This document shows positions 58,692 through 64,000 of a stretch of DNA of 64,000 nt, one piece after another. The translations under genes were made by a program, and so were the position numbers. Source of the DNA: Erinaceus europaeus (Eukaryota; Chordata; Mammalia; Eulipotyphla; Erinaceidae); contig NC_080164.1 in assembly GCF_950295315.1 (NCBI RefSeq), positions 59,924,003-59,988,002 of the forward strand, in the 5' to 3' direction. Below the pieces are notes generated by a model. It saw only the letters and a program-made list of their open reading frames with translations. It made no database searches and was not told the origin of the DNA. Numbering within the stretch: the first letter of the stretch is position 1; every line of letters starts with the position of its first letter.

Positions 58692-58972
58692 AAAAATATT
58701 TATTTATTCCCTTTTGTTGCCCTTGTTTTTTATTGTTGTAGTTATTATTGTTGTTGTTATTGATGTCATCGTTGTTGGATAGGACAGTGAGAAATGGAGA
58801 GAGGAGGGGAAGACAGAGGGGGGAGAGAAAGATAGACACCTGCAAACCTGCTTCACCACTTGTGATGCGACTCCCCTGCAGGTGTGGAGCTGGGGGCTCG
58901 AATTGGGATCCTTATGCTGGTCCTTGAGCTTTGCGCCACCTGCACTTAACCCACTGTGCTACCACCTGACTC
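58692..58972 (-). mobile_element. S1 SINE
   Basis: Complete S1 complement, head ends taccacctgactccc. Imperfect TSD caaactgtgat / caaactttatgat. Confidence 0.92.
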
Positions 58973-59166
58973 CCCAAACTTTATGATCTTAAGGCTATCT
59001 GCTTGTCCACTTCAATTTTCTCTATAATTGCACCAATTGTTATAATGTGGAAAAACACATGTTCTTTTGACATAATGGAATTATTTAATGTGTTTTTATA
59101 TGCATGTTATAATGTCATCACAGTCATTAAATTCTTGATTAGGTGAAGAATTATCACCCTGAGTTT

Positions 59167-59383
59167 TTTTTTTTTAATTTTTTACTATCTTTACTTATTG
59201 GATAGAGACAGCCAGAAATCAAATGGGAGGGGGTGATAGAGAGGAAGAGAGACAGAGAGACACCCGCAGCCCTGCTTCACCACTTGTAAAGCTTTCCCCC
59301 TGCAGGTGGGGACCGGGAGCTGGAACCCAGATCCGTGTATGTTGTAATACATGTGCTCAACCAGGTGCTCCACCACCTGGCCC
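59167..59383 (-). mobile_element. S2 SINE
   Basis: Complete S2 complement ending gctccaccacctggcccc. TSD tatcaccctgagtttt against tatcacccaagtttt. Confidence 0.92.
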
Positions 59384-59399
59384 CTATCACCCAAGTTTT

Positions 59400-59796
59400 A
59401 TCACAACAGAACAAGTTGCTATTATTTAGCCAGAATGTAGTCAATATGAAAGATTACATATTCTATACCGTGACAAGTAATAAATAATTATGCAACTTGC
59501 CTTTAATAAGTTAATTATTCTTCTTGAATTTGTACACAATCTCAAAATTAAAGTTACAAATTTCACTTATACCTAATGAAATTTTCCATACGGCAGATAT
59601 ATATTTATATAAATATATATAATACGTGATGATTTAGATAATTCCTAGAAAAAATATTGCTAGTGGTGACAGGTTCATCTATTCAGAAGTCAATGAAAAT
59701 ACAAAATGTAACTTTCAGCATGATGATATCATAGTAAAAAATGAACAGAAAAACGGTTATTTTCACATTCTTGTCTGAGTTATAGATTATATTCTT
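59400..59796. other. Unassigned AT-rich DNA
   Basis: Nothing recognised apart from a palindromic atatatttatataaatatat run near 59600. Confidence 0.45.
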
Positions 59797-59990
59797 TAAT
59801 TTTAATTAATTTATTTATTCGATAGAGACAGGAATTGAGAGAAGATGAGGAGATAGGGAGAGAGACAGAGGGACACCCGCAGCCCTTTCTTCATCACTTA
59901 TGAAGCTTCCCCTGCAGGTGGGGACTAGGAGCTTGAACCCAGGTACTTGCGCACCATAGTTTTTTGCTTAACCAGGTGTGCCACTGCCTT
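59797..59990 (-). mobile_element. S2 SINE
   Basis: gatagagacaggaattgaga to aaccaggtgtgccactgcct. Confidence 0.85.
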
Positions 59991-60319
59991 CTCTCATTAT
60001 TATATTTATTTTTTCCTAACATATTATACTTTTAATCTGGATTTATGAGATAGAACATAAAGTCTTTTCTGATGCTTCTGTAACTAGTAGAATATCATCT
60101 TGGACAGGATATTTCATATTTATGCCATTCTAGTGTTTATTCAGTGAAAGAATCCCAAGCTTTTATAAATGGAAATCTGCTTGGATTGTCTAAGGAAATA
60201 AAACAAACTACGACAAGCCCAACAGAGAGTTATTGCTGAGAAGTGTGTATCCATTAGCACTGGTTTTGTAGGAACTTTCAAAAATTAGGATGAGAGGCTT
60301 TTTGTGAACATCAATCACA

Positions 60320-60445
60320 AATTGACACATGGGTACAATTGTTGACACATGGGTACAATCAGAAATTGTACCCATGTGTCAACAATTGTACTGTCAACCA
60401 TTAAACCCCCAATAAAATGATAACAAATAAATCATTAGAAACTTA
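60320..60445 (+). mobile_element. L1 3' tail with inverted duplicate: perfect hairpin
   Basis: 60365-60445 reads as an L1 3' tip (tactgtcaaccattaaaccc, ccaataaaatgataacaaat). Its first 27 bases (60365-60391) are the exact reverse complement of 60333-60359, with a 5-base loop. gacacatgggtacaatt is also directly repeated in the left arm. A micro-inversion during L1 insertion explains it. Confidence 0.8.
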
Positions 60446-60601
60446 GGAATGGTCATAGTTGCACAGCCATATGATACTTGAAACCACTGAGATATGCTTT
60501 AAGTAGATGAGTTGTCTGGTTTTGTGAATTGTATCTCATTAACACTATTTTGTAAATTAATACACAGAAACAAAATTTGGTTATAAAAAGATATCAAAAG
60601 A

Positions 60602-60767
60602 GGGACCAGGTGGTAGTACACCTGGTTAAGTGCACACAGTACAACGCACAAGGACCCAGGTTCAAGCCCCACAAATGGTGAAACAAGGCTGCAGATATCT
60701 CTGTCTCTCTCCTTCTGTATCTCCACATCTCTTCTCAATTTCTCTCTTTCTCTATCTAATAATAAAA

Positions 60768-60813
<46 letters not shown>
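60602..60813 (+). mobile_element. S2 SINE with internal deletion and TA tail
   Basis: gggaccaggtggtagtacac head, B-box side aggttcaagccccacaaatg where about 25 bp of the cagtccccacctgcag segment is deleted, and tail expanded to (TA)n at 60772-60817. TSD atatcaaaaga on both sides. Confidence 0.9.

Positions 60814-60817
<4 letters not shown>
60772..60817. repeat. (TA)n microsatellite in a SINE tail
   Basis: About 22 uninterrupted AT units between the SINE body and its right TSD. Confidence 0.95.
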
Positions 60818-60819
<2 letters not shown>

Positions 60820-60980
60820 AAAGAAGCCATCACAAACCCAGAAATCACAGTCTGTGGTAGAATGAAAAATCTAGAAAAAAAAAATGAAAGTATTTACAAG
60901 GAAGTTCAAGTAAACGTAAGCCCATATTTGACACAGCAAAAATTAGTAAGGTAAGTGATAAACATAAAACTTAAATGATT

Positions 60981-61356
60981 GGGGGTCAGGCAGTAGTGCA
61001 GCAGGTTAAGCACACACCATGCTAAGTGCAAGAATCAGAGTAAGGATCCTGGTTTGAGCCCCTAGCTCCCTACCTGCATGAGGGGTCACTTCACAAGTGG
61101 TGAAGCTGGGCTGCAGGTGTCTATCTTTCTCTCCTCCTCTCTGTCTCCCACTCCTCTCTCCATTTCTTTCTGCCCTATCCAACAATAATGATATCAATGA
61201 CAAGAATAATAATAACCACAACAACAATAAAACAGCAAGGGCAACAAAAAGGAGGAAAAAAGAAAGAAAGAAAGAAAGCCTTCAGGAGCAGTAGATTCTT
61301 GGTGCAGACACCAAGCCCCAGCAATAACTCTGGAGGCAAAAAAAAAAAAAAAAATT
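60981..61356 (+). mobile_element. S1L SINE, full length
   Basis: gggggtcaggcagtagtgca head, ggtttgagcc B box, body, tail, (GAAA)n, then extension gccttcaggagcagtagatt to aataactctggaggc and a poly-A. Flanks cttaaatgattg / tttaaatgatt suggest a TSD. Confidence 0.93.
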
Positions 61357-61601
61357 TAAATGATTAAGAATAAACTAAAGTACTTACAATTGTTATTAAT
61401 CCTACAGATATTGAAAATAAAATGAAGTATGTTGGCCTTTTAAGTCACTTTATAAGAATTAAATATTTTAATGAAATAAATTCCTGAAAAAAAAATGATT
61501 GCTCTAATAAAAATTTACAAAGTGCATGCATATAGATAATGTATATTTGTAAAATAAAATCTATGATGATAAGGTTCTTAAATAAATATGCACACACATC
61601 T

Positions 61602-61725
61602 TTTAAAAATATTTATTTTACTTATTTCCCAGTAGAGGATAGAGACTATTATTCTAAAGATCAAACTCAGAACTTGATGCTTGTAAATTCAGCACTCTAT
61701 GAATTGTGCCACCTCTTATACCTCA
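61602..61725 (-). mobile_element. Degenerate S3 SINE
   Basis: gatagagactattattctaa, agatcaaactcagaacttga, aattgtgccacctcttatac. Confidence 0.55.
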
Positions 61726-62600
61726 ACTCACTGAGTTGCAAATACATTCTTTTAAGAACCCAAAGATTAACAATAGCTATCTCTCTGAAAATGCAAAGTA
61801 GCATTGCACTCCCAAGTTGATGCCAATATAATTTAAAAAAAAAGATCAGACAAAAATTGTATACACAGCTGATGTATTTAAAAAATAACAGAATTTATCA
61901 TGTTAACAGAATAAAGTAATACCACTATCTCAAAAAGAAAAATAATAAGATGCTATTTATTCATAAAAATACACTTGCAAGATTTTATGTAAAAGACATT
62001 TTAGTTTAATAAAAGATGAATACAGATGCAAAGGTGGTTCAGAACTAGATTACATGTTATAAATATAGGAGGATGTGGGTTGACAGAATGATGGCAATAT
62101 CTCCTAGTCTCTCTCGCTCTAAAAAAAGCATAAATATGTCTGCAAAAGCCAAAGGTATACGAAACATCATAATTTATATTGTAAGATCTGTATCAATCTA
62201 TAAACCATTGTAAATCAATGTATATACATTTTATGGTGTTGAATATCATATTTTAAGATATAGAAACAAAGTAAGTAGTTTTATTCTCTAGGGTTTCTCT
62301 TTATCAAAAAACCTATTTTATTCTTACTTCCAGAAGTGTTTGACTTATATAGTTCTGTCTCTATTATGGCAGAACAATCTGTTTCTATCTTGAAGTATAA
62401 GAATCTTTTTCTCATGAGTCTAATACTGATAGGCCAAGTATTAATCTTCCCCACTTCTCTGATCAAATATATTTACAAGCACTAGAACTACAAGGCCTTT
62501 TTTTCCTTTCGTGTATAGATATTTCCCAGACAGTTAAAACCACTATCCCATTAAAATATATTCATATGAAATAATTATACACTTTGTCTAAATGATTAAC
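61726..62600. other. Unassigned AT-rich DNA
   Basis: A weak SINE-like stretch at about 62020-62130. Otherwise nothing recognised. Confidence 0.45.
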
Positions 62601-62604
62601 AGTT

Positions 62605-62847
62605 TATTTTTTAGGGGTCAAGGTTTATAATGCATTTGTAGAAATATAGGAATAATTACTTATCTCCCTGTGCATCATGCAATAAGACCTCAAGGTTTCT
62701 TTTGCCCTCCCCCCCTTCTCCTTTCCTAGAATCATTTGCTTTGGTGCAATTAATCACATCCAGTCCAAGTTTTGTTTTATCATTTCCCTTTTTGTCTTTG
62801 TTTTTTAAGTTCACTAAAGAAGTGAGATCATTCAGTATCTGTCCTCT
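62605..62847 (-). mobile_element. Older L1 3' end, antisense
   Basis: gcatcatgcaataagacctc, tttgctttggtgcaattaat, agtgagatcattcagtatct. Interrupted by the next L1. Confidence 0.7.
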
Positions 62848-63430
62848 TTTTTTTTAATTTCTTTATTGGGGAATTAATGTTTTACATTCAACAGTAAATA
62901 CAATAGTTTGTACATGCAAAACATTCCCCAGTTTCCCATATAACAATACAACCCCCACTAGGTCCTCTGTCATCCTTCTTGGACCTGTATTCTCCCCACC
63001 CATCCACCCCAGAGTCTTTTACTTTGGTGTGATATGCCAATTCCATTTCAGGTTCTACTTGTGTTTTTTTTTTTTTTTCTGATCTTGTTTTTCAACTTCT
63101 GCCTGAGAGTGAGATTATCCCATATTCATCCTTCTGTTTCTGACTTATTTCACTTAACATGAATTTTTCAGGGTCCATACAAGATCGGCTGAAAATGGTG
63201 AAGTCACCATTTTTTACAGCTGAGTAGTATTCCATTGTGTATATATACCGCAACTTGCTCAGCCACTCATCTGTTGTTGGACACCTGGGTTGCTTCCATG
63301 TTTTGGCTATTACAAATTGTGATGCCAAGAACATATGTGTACACAGATCTTTTTGGATGGATGTGTTGGGTTCCTTAGGATATATCCCCAGGAGAGGAAT
63401 TGCAGGGTCATAGGGTAGGTCCATTTCTAG
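62848..63430 (-). mobile_element. Young L1 3' UTR and ORF2 end, antisense
   Basis: Antisense tail ttctttattggggaattaat, then 3' UTR and ORF2 C-terminus with a nearly intact frame from about 63420 (Y-D-P-A-I-P-L-L-G-I-Y, T-W-K-Q-P-R-C, M-E-Y-Y-S-A-V-K). Little divergence from the sense copy at 17124-17258. Confidence 0.9.
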
Positions 63431-63439
63431 CTTTCTTTC

Positions 63440-63625
63440 TTTCTTTTTTTTTTTTTTAAGTATTTTATTTGTTTTTGAGAGAGATATGGAGAGAGAAAGA
63501 TACAGAAACACCAAAGCACTGCTCAACTCTGGCTTATGGTGGTGCAGGGGATTGAATCTGGGACTTCAGAGCCTCAGGCACAGTCTCTTTGCATAAACAC
63601 TATGCTATCTACCCCCGCCCCTACC
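63440..63625 (-). mobile_element. S3 SINE
   Basis: agcactgctcaactctggct, gtggtgcaggggattgaatc, ataaacactatgctatctac. Confidence 0.87.
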
Positions 63626-63736
63626 TGAATTCTTAATTAATATACACCTTTGTCTTGTGTTACGAATCTAAGATTACTTCTAGAAGTATATGTCAATTCA
63701 GTGTAGTTGTCACCAAAGTCTTAAAATAACATACTG

Positions 63737-63740
<4 letters not shown>

Positions 63741-63771
<31 letters not shown>
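63741..63771. repeat. (GA)n microsatellite
   Basis: About 15 GA units abutting the SINE head. Confidence 0.95.
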
Positions 63772-63775
<4 letters not shown>

Positions 63776-64000
63776 GCGGTAGTGCAGCGGGTTATGAGCA
63801 GGTGGCACAAAGTACGTGGACCAATGTAAGGATCCCGGTTTGAGCCCCCGGCCCCCCACCTGCAGGGTAGTCGCTTCACAAGCTGTGAAGCAGGTCTGCA
63901 GGTGTCTTTCTCTCCCCCTCTCTGTCTTCCCTTCATCTCTCCATTTCTCTCTGTCCTATCCAAAAACACCAACATCAATAGCAACAACAATAGTAACTAC
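63772..64000 (+). mobile_element. S1 SINE, cut by the window edge
   Basis: tcgggcggtagtgcagcggg head, ggtttgagcc B box, CT-rich body, and start of the AAC-rich tail. Confidence 0.92.

Noticed and set aside
1..64000. CRISPR arrays, bacterial operons, phage or plasmid features
   Set aside because: No regularly spaced repeats with unique spacers and no prokaryotic coding density. The many repeats are dispersed retroposons.
1..64000. Functional tRNA genes at SINE heads
   Set aside because: The heads keep A/B-box-like words but are followed by SINE bodies and TSDs; none folds or ends as a free-standing tRNA gene.

Overview
The window reads as intergenic mammalian DNA from an erinaceid hedgehog, most likely the European hedgehog Erinaceus europaeus. 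This rests on a Vingi-type non-LTR retrotransposon at 47666-50737 (Vingi is known among mammals only from hedgehogs) and on dozens of tRNA-derived SINEs and L1 3' ends that match hedgehog repeats as I remember them. I see no host exon, no intact host gene and no bacterial or viral operon. The longest open frames are pieces of retrotransposons.

The window is a layered repeat landscape. Labels used below: S1 = about 270-bp tRNA-headed SINE with a B box like ggttcgagcc, a CT-rich middle and an AAC/ATA-rich tail; S1L = S1 plus a further 3' extension (ctccaggagcag ... ccctggaggc); S2 = about 215-bp tRNA-headed SINE (acctggttgagcgcac ... cccacctgcagggggaaagc ... ccaataaataaa); S3 = short about 140-bp SINE (gatagcataatggttatgc ... 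tgcctgaggctcc). Many S1 and S2 copies have readable target-site duplications (TSDs). L1 is present as 5'-UTR pieces (1-1512, 45640-46965), ORF2 pieces and several 3'-UTR subfamilies, plus two HAL1-like, ORF2-deleted L1 relatives. Two solo LTRs are supported (20262-20892; 29715-30159) and a third LTR-like stretch (39108-39757) is tentative.

Region by region: 1-12.8 kb is mostly L1 in both orientations with S1/S2 SINEs. 13-20 kb holds old L1 and SINE layers with young L1 tails. 20.2-20.9 kb is a solo LTR. 21.7-24.5 kb is mostly unassigned. 24.5-30.2 kb has an inverted L1 3' end, a HAL1-like element and an LTR placed inside a SINE tail. 30-43 kb is AT-rich unassigned DNA sprinkled with SINEs. 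43.8-47.2 kb is a deleted L1 with a duplicated 5'-UTR unit, followed by a SINE fused to a 7SK RNA fragment. 47.7-50.7 kb is the Vingi copy. 50.8-64 kb is dense in SINEs with a HAL1-like element and young L1 3' ends.

The main signals are: (1) the Vingi copy, whose 5' half is inverted against its 3' half, with a 47-bp overlap and an 11-bp TSD, as expected from twin priming; (2) several L1 3' ends with the same head-to-head inversion, two with clean TSDs; (3) a tRNA-SINE/7SK chimera at 46987-47185; (4) a perfect 27-bp-arm hairpin made by an L1 tail at 60333-60391. All family names come from recognition by eye, not from a search.
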